This document shows positions 1-10,769 of a DNA stretch of 64,000 nt, one piece after another. The stretch comes from Eutypa lata (lineage: Eukaryota > Ascomycota > Sordariomycetes > Xylariales > Diatrypaceae). Within the stretch, counting starts at the first letter, position 1, and each line of letters begins with the position of its first letter. The stretch covers positions 620,001 through 684,000 of the forward strand of contig JAKULF010000012.1 of assembly GCA_022661535.1 (NCBI GenBank), read 5' to 3'. The notes under the pieces were generated by a model. That model saw only the letters and a program-made list of their open reading frames with translations. It was not told the origin of the DNA and searched no databases. The translations under genes were made by a program, and so were the position numbers.

Positions 1-265
1 TGTTTACCTATCTAACTCCGCCGGTTACCGAAGGAGTTGCTACTATTCTTCAGCTAGAGCAGTTCGAGCTAACTACCTAGGTATGTAGTTAGGTAGCTAT
101 TCCTGAAACCGAATCAGCCGATCACTCCAATGAACTTAAAAATCCAATGATACCTACCTAGGTAGTTTAAGTGTGCAGGAAATAGAGACTAGGGACGTCC
201 AACGGAACCAACATAAGAATCAAGACCAATCAGCTTTGAGCATTCAGGAGACATCACCGTCTATA

Positions 266-1171
266 ATGTCATCTACCAACCAGACGGGAGGAGGGGTCGT
301 ATCAACGCCCCAATCGGGGACCAGCTTATCGCCAGAATTCCCACCTATCCGGGCCTGTTTGTTCGACATGGATGGGCTGCTCCTAAACACAGAGGACATC
401 TACTCGTCCTGCGCCGACATCGTCCTGAAGAAGCACGGCCGCCCCGGGCTCCCATGGTCGCTGAAGGCCAAGCTGATGGGAGTCCCCGGCGCGTCCAACG
501 GCGACACCTTTCACGCATGGGCGCAGCTTCCCATCCCGCGGGAGCAGTACCAGCGAGAGCAGAGCGAGCAGCAGAAGATCCACTTCCCGGAGTGCGAGCC
601 GCTGCCGGGAGTCGAGAAGCTGCTCTCGGACCTACGGTGGCGCGCCAGGACCGCAATCACAACCACAAACGGCATCGATAACCACGTGCAGATCGCTCTC
701 GCAACCAGCAGCGAGCGGGCCAATTACAACCTAAAAACATCACGCCCCGCAACGAAGGCGATCCTCGACCTGATCCCGGAGGAGCACAAGGTGCTCGGGG
801 ACGACCCGAGGATACGGAAGGGCAGGGGCAAGCCGGCCCCCGACATCTACCTCGTGGCCCTGCAGGCCGTCAACGATCACCTGCCCCCGGACGTCCCGCA
901 GATCACGCCGCGCGAGTGCCTGGTGTTCGAGGATAGCGTGATCGGGGTCGAGGCGGGGCGACGCGCGGGGATGCGCGTGGTGTGGGCTCCGCATTCGAAG
1001 CTGGCGGCTGAGTACGTGGGGAAGGAGAGGGAGGTCTTGGCTGGCAGGTTGGGACTGGTGCATATCGGAAACGAGGAGCAGCTTGGCGTAGTCGGTGATG
1101 GATGGGCGGACCAACTCCCCAGCTTAGAGAATTTTCCCTATGAAAGATATGGCATTGTCGTCGCTAGCTAG
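266..1171 (+). CDS. HAD-superfamily hydrolase (GS1/DOG-like, pseudouridine-5'-phosphatase type)
   Basis: Probable cytosolic phosphatase that removes phosphate from a small sugar or nucleotide phosphate; the substrate cannot be read from sequence. The frame is open upstream to 173, but the first ATG is at 266, giving 301 aa. HAD motif I is CLFDMDGLLLNTED with the aspartate nucleophile and acid/base near residues 34 and 36. A cap domain follows, then ALATSS (motif II), a lysine in GRGKPAPDIY (motif III) and FEDSVIGVEAG (motif IV acidic pair). The order and length fit eukaryotic GS1/HDHD1 proteins. A stretch before ALATSS (about nt 637-691) has a GT..AG look, but removing it would break the frame, so I read the gene as a single exon. 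No partner gene is adjacent. Confidence 0.88.
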   Translation: MSSTNQTGGGVVSTPQSGTSLSPEFPPIRACLFDMDGLLLNTEDIYSSCADIVLKKHGRPGLPWSLKAKLMGVPGASNGDTFHAWAQLPIPREQYQREQSEQQKIHFPECEPLPGVEKLLSDLRWRARTAITTTNGIDNHVQIALATSSERANYNLKTSRPATKAILDLIPEEHKVLGDDPRIRKGRGKPAPDIYLVALQAVNDHLPPDVPQITPRECLVFEDSVIGVEAGRRAGMRVVWAPHSKLAAEYVGKEREVLAGRLGLVHIGNEEQLGVVGDGWADQLPSLENFPYERYGIVVAS

Positions 1172-2932
1172 AGAAGTACGATACTTGCTATTCCATAGTG
1201 GATGATTTCGTATCGGCGGTCGCCGGAATGAGAGCCGACTTTTGATACTTTCAGGGGTTAATGGCTTTCTCAGTGACCTTCTCTTATACTCACGGTCGAG
1301 TTCCGGCGGGATCCGGCGGGGGGCCGGTATATGTATGTGAGTTTATACTTGAAGATATTGTCCCCTTCCTAGCATACTATAGGTCATAATGCAATTGCCA
1401 TATGAGTATCTCCATTACAGCCATATTCTCATGAATTATACACCCGGTATATGAATCTTGTGGGCAGTATATGTAGTCTAATTCTTTCTGGAACTTGGAC
1501 ATTTCGATAGTAAACGTCCAAATCTACATTTTATGACGAACGCGTTCATACCCGGGTTGTGACTCGGGTTCGAGCGGACGCTCTAGATAAAGCTCGAGAC
1601 GTAATGGCCGGTCATTCATAAAAGACTTGGGTGGGTAATCTTGGTAGTAAGTCTTGTAAGTACTAAGGCTCAAATAGCCTTCTACCTTATTTTGGTACCT
1701 ATGCACGGTCACGTCGACAAGCTGTGCATTTGAAAACCTGGTGAAGTATGAGTGCCCAATGCAAAAAGAAAATTTGGTACTCTATGTATCGGAGGCCATA
1801 TCTATATATTGTGTGGGATATTTGGTGGGATAGCAAAGTAGTGGCTTAGGGCCACCAGGTCAAACGGAGGGATACGTCACCATTCCGGCTACAAACGCCG
1901 GAATGGCACCTATGTAGCTAGATTCCTGACCTAGATATTCCTGACAATACACAAGCTTCCTGAGACGGGAAATATGACCCCTAACTCTTCACATATTGAT
2001 TGTTACTGCTTACACGTAAGGTTTCTATGAATAACTGCATCGTACAAACGTTAGGACTTTGATATCCCGAGTTTTGGTGCAACTTCGAATGCCCGATCGC
2101 TGGCCTAGTGAATGCTATAGGTTTACTCCGGTACAAAATAGAATAGCCGGTTATCAACTAAATAGATCCTATTATCCTATATTTGATATTCTTAAGCAAG
2201 ATGAATAGAAAATGTGTTACTTTAGCAAAACTCAGCACCTCGGATTGCCAAGCGCATTATAATACCCTTTGACTGCGGCGTGAGTCCTAAACAGCCCCCA
2301 AGCGAGTAGAGAGTGCGGGTGCTGCCACCACCGTCCATGTAGCTGGCACGCCTTCCTCCCGATCTATCCAATTGCGAGTACTCTTCAAGCTATTCACACT
2401 CTAAGTCAGCTGCAGCAGTTAACTAGGTAAATTAGTAGCCGTGTGGTACCGGGTGATGGCAGGTAGTTAGTGGGCGTCATTGCAAAAATAATGAAGCTCA
2501 TACGGAGTAAATAAATATTGTTGCTATGTTATGAAGAGCTCGACGCTCAGACTCTCCGATCAGCATCCGTGCTCAATCGTATCACTTTCCTTATCATCTT
2601 ACCATTATCTCACCAGATACCCGGTTTGCCCGGTCTTCCCCTTGTATATTACAAGGTTTACGGGGCAAGCTGAGGCTCTACCTATCCCACAATCACCCGA
2701 CAATTTGCACTACAACCTCCAATTCTGACTCATATACTACTCTATGGTTTTTGACATATAAAAGTTAAGCAGCTCCCTCCTTTCAAAAATTCCCAAGACT
2801 CGGTTGTGAGTTTTGTCTGAGTCGGTTCTAAATTCTATACTTGGCACTCGACTAAAACTGACTATTTACCGACCGACTCATCTACGTATATCTTAAATAT
2901 CAAAGTGAATCACCCCACTATTACGCAACTCG
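1172..2932. other. Intergenic spacer, no supported gene
   Basis: AT-rich spacer of about 1.8 kb. It holds a perfect 10-bp inverted repeat at 1880-1906 and a TACGGAGTA motif near 2501. A minus-strand open frame at 1524-1712 has protein-like composition but no ATG start and no recognisable family. Confidence 0.6.
1880..1906. repeat. Perfect 10-bp inverted repeat with 7-nt loop
   Basis: CCATTCCGGC at 1880-1889 is followed by a 7-nt spacer and the exact reverse complement GCCGGAATGG at 1897-1906. The half-sequence CGCCGGAATG also occurs near 1228. It could be a hairpin, a dyad protein site or the trace of a small inverted-repeat element; nothing else supports a choice. Confidence 0.75.
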
Positions 2933-4399
2933 ATGTCGCTACTTGAGAGAGAGGTGGAGAGTGATGTCTTGGACGACGACCCAGGCGCCACGATTATGTG
3001 GTTTGGGAAGTACCAAGGTAAAAGACTAGACGAGCTTGAGCTAGGTTACCGACATAAATTACTAGAGTATGCCGCTGAGACGCCGGCTCCGAATGTACGT
3101 ATACCTCCATGATAGAGTGGCTTGATCTCATATTAATGGTCTACAGTTAGTTCGCTTCAGAGACTTACATCAGAAGTATACGGCTTGGTTAGATGAGCAA
3201 CGTGAACCCGGAGCTACAACAATGTGGTTCGGAATATACAAGGGCACGCGATTGGACCATCTGGAGGAACGCTACCGCCGGGAACTAGTTCACCTTTCGT
3301 ACGAGCATCCGTCGGCTACTGTGAGTAGATATCCCAAGCACCAGGTTGAATGAGACCATCTAACTAGCTAACCTTGCCTCGATAAAAGCTCGTCGATTTC
3401 AGAGAGCTGCACGAGAAGTACCTATCGTGGCTGGATGAGCGGCGAAGTCCCCTGTCTACCATCATCTGGTTTGGGAAGTTCAAAGGCCACGAGGTCCGCG
3501 TTATTTACGAGGCCCGGAGGCGGTGGAACTGGCTCATCGACAACTGCGAGAAGTGGCGGCCTGACCTGATGGACATCCAGCGGAGGTACAAGGTCTGGAA
3601 AAGCAAGCAGCCGCCGAAGCAGCGCGGCGCCCCGCGGGCCCAGCGCGAAGTCGTGAACCCCGTGGGAGAAAAGCTTGGCTTGAGCGATGACGGAGTAGCC
3701 TCGGATGCTGATGAGGACTACGACTCGGATGACGGGTTCATAGTGCCGGATGACGATGAATCAACGGACGCCGAAGATCCGGGGTACGACACCGAAGACC
3801 TCCTCAAAAGTGAGGATGAGGACAATGGTACCAGTCTTGATGATCTATTTAAAGACCTCGAGGAAGACAACGCTGCGGCAGACCTAGAGGACAGACATAG
3901 TGCATCCAGCCTTTCGCCAAGGCAATCAAGAGATAATGCCAATGCGAGAGATAAAGATGATGATCTCATATCCCTGGGTGCCGGCAAGAAAGGGAGAGAA
4001 TGTCGCGGCCTCTCTGAGGACACAGAAAGCTCGATATCATCCCTACATGATTTGTTCAGGCCTCCTGCAGCTCCAAAGCCGGGGTCAGGAAAACATAGGC
4101 TCCTAACAAGATCGCAAGCGAAGAAACGTCACCAAGCATCTACCACGGACAGCTCAGACACTGAGCTGGAGGCGCCGCCGGCTAAGCGGAACACTACCTC
4201 TCTATCACCACATAAGCGCAGAAGGTCTTACATGGTCATAAGTAGTTCGGACTCTGCCTCTGACTCCGACACGCCACTCATTTCGCCTTCGAAAAAACGT
4301 AGACAGGTCCACCGAAGAAAGCCTTCTTCTATCGATGATGGAGGCAGCTCAGATGACAAACCGCTCACATCGCCGCACAAGAACAGACGCCAGAAATGA
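2933..4399 (+). CDS. Unrecognised protein with three exon-encoded GKYxG repeats and an acidic/basic low-complexity tail
   Basis: Predicted 448 aa from three exons: 2933-3094, 3147-3320 and 3389-4399, with introns of 52 and 68 nt, both phase 0. Each exon begins or carries one copy of a repeat with the core TIMWFGKYxGxRLDELExxYR. Copies 2 and 3 are preceded by LVxFRxLHxKYxxWLDExR, which starts exactly at an exon border. A decayed fourth trace (DLMDIQRRYKVWK) follows copy 3. From about residue 195 the chain is low complexity: acidic with an SDDGFIVPDDDES stretch, then basic clusters such as PHKRRRS and PSKKRRQ that may be nuclear signals. The FGKYKG core resembles the small domain at the C-terminus of ExoX-like nucleases and in DUF3820; that link is inference. 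Function unknown; a nuclear, possibly nucleic-acid-associated role fits the tail. Confidence 0.8.
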
Positions 4400-5057
4400 A
4401 TCAAATGATGCCTTGCCCACGATGGCAGTGGACGTTTCCGGTTAGTACAATATCATGAGGGAAAGGGGAAAATGACCGATCTTTTGCGGAGTTGTGTGTG
4501 ATTGCTTCAATGCCAAGTGGTGAATTTTGGATGTTACCTGCCCTGGTCTTAATATATATCGCAGACCTTACCCCTTTTCTTATACCAACTTTTGTTCATG
4601 AAAGAATGTAGGCATTAATGGATCACAAGGGTATGCCTACATACGAAGTACTTGGAGTGTATTTTCGAGTTATTATAACATATGTAAGGTACTTGTAACA
4701 GGTAATATGTATATTGGCTCTTTGTTACTTTTTCTTGGGCTGTTCATTAAAGATCTTGGTAATATATTGCGGATAACGAGAGGCTTAAGTGACACTCACC
4801 TGATTTGTTCCAATGAGCTTCTGTCGTAAGAGATGCAGGTAATCATATAACTTTAGCATATACTCTTCTGCATGCACAAGTACTTTTATTCCAAAATTAT
4901 TTCTTAATGGTGATGGCGCCAGCCCGAAAGGCGGGGCATGCTTTAAGGTTTCAGCGGCGTGAGAATTGCCACGTGATATAATAAGCAGAAGATATAATGC
5001 CAATTCCTCATTCATTATGCTCTCTATCCGCTGACAGAGAAAGCTTCACCAGTAGGT
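4400..5057. other. Intergenic spacer
   Basis: AT-rich spacer between the repeat-protein gene and the monooxygenase gene, holding the 3' flank of one and the promoter of the other. It contains one ATACGAAGTAC motif at 4641. No gene seen. Confidence 0.6.
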
Positions 5058-6550
5058 ATGAATTGCGCAACCGAAAACCCCGTCATCATAATCGGCGCAG
5101 GAATCAGCGGCCTCCTCGTCGCCCAGTCTCTGCGCAAACACGGAATCCCGTTTCGGATATTCGAGCGGGATGCCGACTTTAGCACTAGAGGTCTCGGCTG
5201 GGGCCTCACTCTTCACTGGTCCCTCCCGGCCCTGCGCTCTCTGCTCCCCGACGAGCTCGTGAAGAGGCTGCCCGAGGCCTACGTCGACAGAGCCGCCGTG
5301 GAAAGGGGCCAGGTCTCCACTTTCCCCTTTTTCGATTTGAGCACCGGCGAGCTGAAGGCTTCTACCCCGCCGGCGCCGGAATCTGGGAGGATTAGGGTCA
5401 ATCGTGATAGGTTCAGACGGCTGCTTGCTACCGATATCGATATACAGGTAAGGGGTCGCTAGAGCTTACGCCGCCATATTAAGACCTCCAGTCAAGTCTA
5501 AAGACTGAAAGTGCACATAGTGGGGCAAAGCTGTCGGTAGCTTTGATTTGGGGGACGAATCTGTCACCGTCCGCTTCGATGACGGTTCCTCGTGCGACGG
5601 CAGACTTCTCGTGGCTTGCGACGGATCAAACTCCAGAGTCCGTCGGGTGCTATTCCCACAACAAGAAAACTATCGAATTCCGATTGAGGTGCTCGGTATC
5701 AAGGTTGAATACTCGCCGGGCGAAATTAAGCTATTGCGGGATCTTGACCCTTTCTTTCTCCAAGGGACTTCATCGAAAAATGACACGTACCTATATTTCA
5801 GCAGTGAGTTTCCTGTTAACGAAAAAACCTCATCAGGGGTCGTCAGTATTACGGTTCTCAACTTCCTGTACTAATGCTACATATCACAGTGCTCGACGCA
5901 CCTCACCAGGATACAGAGAGTTCAGGAAAGTACTCCTGTCAAATGGTATCCTCATGGCCTATCCGTAGTGGTTTCTTCAATGAACCGTCGCCTGTCTCTA
6001 TTCCACCTACCAACGCCAGTAGAATCCATCTCATTAAATCATTTGCTGAGACATGGGCCGAGCCCTTTCGGTCACTAGTCCTTGATATACCGGAGTCAAC
6101 AGACGTCAAGTTTTTAGAGCTCCATGACTGGCCACCACCAAAGGATTTCCAAGGCACCGGCCGCGTGGTACTTGTCGGGGATTCCTTCCATCCCATGGCT
6201 ATGTGTAAGTGTTTCCGCCTGTTATTATCAATTGCTGTCATTGTGGAGTGTTTGTAGTACTGAGTATCTTCCTAGACAGAGGCGAAGGGGCTAACCATGC
6301 CATCGTTGACGTGCTCGACCTCGTGGAACTCGTTATACCGCATGTATTGACACAGGACGGTGGCATGTCGAAGCTGCGGGAAGCCATAGATACATACGAG
6401 GGCACTGTTGTTGCTCGATCCCGTCCAGCTGTGCTCGCGTCTCGACAGGCCTGTTTAGATGCTCACCAGTGGGACTCGATTAACGAGAAAAGCCCTTTGC
6501 TGAGTCGGCGGGCCATGAGGCTTGATTTTGATGAGGATGGTCATCGGTGA
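5058..6550 (+). CDS. FAD-dependent monooxygenase (aromatic hydroxylase / salicylate hydroxylase-like fold)
   Basis: Likely NAD(P)H- and FAD-dependent hydroxylation or oxidation of a small aromatic or polyketide-type molecule. Four exons: 5058-5447, 5521-5803, 5890-6204 and 6276-6550, giving 420 aa, the usual length. The joins restore family motifs. The Rossmann GAGISG lies at residues 13-18, followed by an acidic residue after FRIFER. LLVACDGSNSRVR is the DG motif. GRVVLVGDSFHPM (about 315-327) is the FAD-binding GD motif, joined across the last intron to AMYRGEGANHAIVD. Intron 2 has a clear TACTAAT branch site. The gene ends 404 nt from the convergent O-methyltransferase, so the two may act on one product. 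No polyketide synthase, NRPS or terpene gene lies within the window, so the substrate is unknown. Confidence 0.92.
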
Positions 6551-6954
6551 CTGTCATAATTTGACACCATACAATGTATAGAAGGCAAGGGGGTTAGTAG
6601 GGTACATCCAGCTTACTGTCGGGGGTAATGTTTAGCACAGAGCGAAAGACACAAAACAGTAGCTCGCCGACGGCTTATAGTCTAGCCAATTGGTTATAAG
6701 ATAATGATGCCTACCATCTTCCAGATGTGGTGAACGAAACCTCTTGTTATACACATGTGTATCGGTCCACATACTCGTATTCATACAAATATATATTTCA
6801 TTTTTATTAAATACTCCAATGTGTTAGACCATGTTACTATGGAAATATAAGTTTCATCCAAGAATTAAAGCACTGTTTGTGTCCATATAAGTATCATCAA
6901 ACTGATTAGGAAAAAATCCAAATAATCCACAACAGCAAGATAGGGGTTGGTTCT
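6551..6954. other. Shared 3' spacer of convergent genes
   Basis: About 400 nt of AT-rich DNA between the stop codons of the monooxygenase and the O-methyltransferase, expected to hold both 3' untranslated regions. No gene or strong terminator-like structure seen. Confidence 0.6.
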
Positions 6955-8212
6955 CTAATTGGGAACAACCTGAATGATCGAGTCTTGGCGACGTGGCACA
7001 TAGGTGTAAATGTTGACTACTCGTAGACCTGCGGCTTCAAGCAATCCATACCACTCTTTGACAGTACGCTCACGAGAACCAAGGGATGCCATCATCGTCA
7101 AGTCAATCGCTGCAGCCTCCCAGGGGACACCAGTGTCAGGTAGCAGCACCATCTCATCAATGAGAATCTGTGAGAGCGGGCCTAGTGCCGCAACAAGGTG
7201 CTCCAAGATAACAATACACTTCTCGTCGGGCCAGTCGTGCAAGACATTCCGCAGATAGTAAAAGCGTGCTTCTCTCACTTGTTGCGCTTGGAAGAAGTCT
7301 TGCGCCACGAGGTCGACGCCATCCAGCTGTGGCGGCAGCTGTGCGAGTGTCTGCGGAAGCTCCTGCAGGACGAGCTTGCCGCGCAGTTCGGGGAACGCTG
7401 CTAACAGTGCGGCACATTGGTGACCAAAACCGCCGCCCACGTCGACGAGGACGTGCTGGCCCTCAAAGGTGCTAAGCTCCTTCTGAAACGGGAAGACGGA
7501 GAACCACGGAGTGCCGGCAGCGCCCTGGACTGTCATGACCTGCTGCAGGGGGCCGAAGCGTTCCGGTTGGGTTGGCAACCACATGAAAGCAGGCAGATCC
7601 GTCGGGAACGCTTTCTGAAAGGCTGTCTTTGCAGCATCGTTCACATCTCGGTACTTGGTTTCGGCGAGGAACGCTGGGAACGCATTCATAACTGGGCCGA
7701 CATTGTCAAAGAAATGGTATATGCCGCGGCGATACCCAGGCTGTGCCAGTGTTCTTGTGATGGCGTTGGCGGAGAAGGTATTGGCACTGGTCTCGTGTAC
7801 CATACCCACAGAGGCCATATATCGTAGAATACGGCCTGGTTAAGCATTCACATCAGCAGTTGAGGAACAAGGCGGTAGAGTAGGAAAGCTAACTGAGCAA
7901 CAAAGGGGCGGCGTTCGTTTTGGCCGCGATATCTGCAACACTGATATGCTCTCCGCTGTCGCCGAGTATTTGGAAGATGCCGAGATCTTCGGCGATGCGA
8001 GCAGCAGTAATTTCCAGGTGCTTTCTTTAGGCTCAGTAATAATCTTTCCGGGGGGCGACCAATTTGCTCACCATGCCCGAAAAACGCGACAGGGTGTCGT
8101 GCGGCGTCTCCAGCCTCAGTTGTAAGTCGCGTATGAAGTCCAGTACTTTATGACGACCGGCATCATCGGCCTGGATGGCCAGAGTGCGCAGCTGCTCCAA
8201 GGTAGAATCCAT
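6955..8212 (-). CDS. SAM-dependent O-methyltransferase (COMT-like, fungal secondary-metabolism type)
   Basis: Transfers a methyl group from SAM to a hydroxyl, probably phenolic. Three exons on the minus strand: 8212-8072, 8020-7894 and 7835-6955, giving 382 aa. The joins recreate GMHLEITAARIAEDLGIF (winged-helix dimerisation domain) and LLLSRILRYMASVGMVHET, both typical of the family. The SAM-binding glycine motif VDVGGGFGHQ lies near residues 220-229, and the catalytic histidine is in NVLHDWPDE (about residue 289). I chose MDSTLEQLR at 8212 as the start because it matches the usual N-terminus; an in-frame ATG at 8275 would add 21 residues. It converges on the FAD monooxygenase, so hydroxylation followed by O-methylation is a plausible two-step tailoring route (inference). 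Confidence 0.92.
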
Positions 8213-10769
8213 TGAGACTTGCTTGTTTAATCGAAAGCGCCTTCTTATTGCTATGGCCTGTATCTGTGTGATCATTCATGGATTGCTAGGGGGGGGAATC
8301 TGAGAGGTCATCTTGCTATTTACAAACGTCGGGTACCTTCCTACTCTTTTAAGCTCGGGAAACCAGGGATACTAGACGGGATGTCTTAACATTGTGTTAC
8401 ACCTTTGGGAATGTTTGCTTCACCTCCATACAACTAGACCAATCATAATATCACGCTACATGTACAAATACAAGGATCCATCATTAAACGCCAACAAGCC
8501 CTATGATAGATCATATTGTTACGTCTCTCCACAAGTACCTCACCTGACGGTCGCGTTCTGGGCGAGGAGAGGATTGGCAACTATGCTCTTGACAATGCGC
8601 CTCTCCACGCCGGGTTCTAAGTTTTTGGGCTGGGTAGTTCGATGGTTCTTATTATTGTGATATGCCCTTATGCTCATAGGTTGTCTTTTTAATGATATTT
8701 ACGCGCGGCTGTGAATCAATAGAAAAGGATCCTCCTATATTATACCACCACACGGGCTCATCAGTCAGCCGTTATGATATTTACCAGGTGCTATATTGCT
8801 ATATTACCTGTAACCTAATCAGAACAAACATTAAGTAACTATAAGAAAGGTGTATATTACCTAGAAAATGTATTCCTCGATGTTTAATCATATATAATCA
8901 CTTAAGGGATATACTTCAACCTTATCACGGAAATTTGTTTAGGGCAAAGACCCACTAAAGCTACTCATAAATAGGGGAGGGGGGTGAATCGCACTGCTAT
9001 AATCCCATGGACTGAAACATCTTCTTCGACTATTCTTTCACTCGTATACTCAAGTCGTAGTAAACCCTCATATATTACTCAGAGTCCTATATTGCCTAGC
9101 CGGTAGGGAGGGTATGAGCAGAGGGGAAATCACCAAATCACCACCCCAGTTAGTGAAGAGCCCTTTCCAGCAATGGGATACAAGTCAGAGATTTAACTGC
9201 TTCCTAGATCGTGGTATAGCGCTAACCATGCCTCCCTGTGAAAACTGAAGTCTTGAAGCAAGCGAGAGCTTGTACGCGATGTCATTAGGGCAATTTCAAC
9301 GAATAGTGTATAGCCCGAGAGCTAACGTTAAGGGGGCCGACACTGATACGAACCACCCGCGACCGAGCCGAAGTTACAAGGCTATACAAAAGAGCTACGC
9401 ACCACTGGGGTAAAAAGTTAAGGAACAGAATCGAAGATCCCAATCCATTAGGGAGTCCTACTAACGGCCTATGTCCCCCGCTAGTTCCATGCCTCTTGAC
9501 TGAGGTCTCCTTCCTATACAGATATACCCGTCATCTTGGATATGGGCATAGCGGTGTTGTTGCCATCTGTTGCCTAGCACCTCATGTGCGAGAACTACGA
9601 TCACGTAGATGATGTTCAACCAGCCCTTTGACACTAGGACTCCTGTCCACCATCACCACCACCATTTTATCCTAGAGCGTCGCCGTTGCCCGGCACGTAC
9701 TCTACGAATATCAAGAATACGATGTCATCTCACGCCCTGTAGTTGATGCTACCTACCTAAGGCTGTTACTATTCAACTAGTCAGCAAGCCATATTCAACC
9801 CGGGCATGAAGAGCACGCGTATTCGCTTGTTCACGACATGACGTCGGCCTGGAAGACGATTCCATGCTAGGAAACTTGACCAAGATATTACAGACAAGAG
9901 TCCGAAGCTCAACAATCATCAAGGTATGGATTTAGCACATCGACAACCATATATATCAATAAAACGTGACATTAGATGACAAACTCACAAGAGAAGTGCC
10001 ATACTCATTTCTCAATTATTAAACTTTGTTGAGCAGTTAGTTTTTTCTTCTTTCTTCTCAATCAACTATTGCTCGCCAACTATATAACACACACACAAAG
10101 ACGTAATATTAATTAAAAGGTACAAATGTGACCACGTAAACAAGCTCCGTCGAGGTGGTGGAGCTCGAAGCTGGGAGTGGGTATCATGAAGATCACAAAT
10201 ACATCCGAGGGCTCACGATAAAAAGAGACCCCCCTTTCGGGAATTTTCCGAATCCAATGTCTGGTCCGTCTAAGCTCCGGGCGGGAGCGCAGGCGCATGA
10301 TGATGCGGCGCTTATTGGCTCCGGTGGACCAACCGTATGACCAACACCGGGGTTGGTGGAAAGAGAGAGAGAGGTAAGATAAAAGGTAATTAGAAGTTGA
10401 GGATATTAAGTGGGATAGTTCTTAGTCCCAGTTATGAGCCGTTTTTTTCATGCGGTGCTCACGAATCAAATTTGCGCCCTCGCGCTTAGTAGCAACTGGC
10501 GTATCAGTGCTGTTTTGGGGACCCTCCATCAGTATGGTCATGGTGTATAGTACTCCTCGGAGTGCATAACCTGCCACTACCCACAGCTCTTTTCAGGGGT
10601 AGTGTCTTCCAATGGGGGTGTCTCCTTAGTCGTAGATATTCGCCGGCGAAGTATCGGCATCAGGAGTCCGCATTCGAGTGGGAACTCTCGAGAAATAGCG
10701 CAATGTCTTGATGCCTAGGATGTGGAGTTCTAAGAGCTCAGATTGTAAAGTGAGAGGTGCATCCAACTC
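8213..10769. other. Long intergenic spacer, no supported gene
   Basis: About 2.5 kb of mostly AT-rich DNA with short G runs (near 8290 and 8975) and a CCATCACCACCACCATT tract near 9650. I found no conserved reading frame, tRNA signature or repeat family. The first bases include the methyltransferase promoter. Confidence 0.55.

Noticed and set aside
637..691. GT..AG segment inside the HAD phosphatase gene resembling an intron
   Set aside because: Removal (55 nt) would shift the frame, and the read-through sequence is consistent with fungal relatives that have a variable loop before ALATSS.
1555..1580. GGTTCGAG sequence considered as a tRNA T-arm
   Set aside because: Flanking bases do not form the T stem, acceptor or anticodon arms.
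1524..1712. 62-codon minus-strand frame with protein-like composition
   Set aside because: No ATG start, no recognised family and no splice context; kept only as a note.
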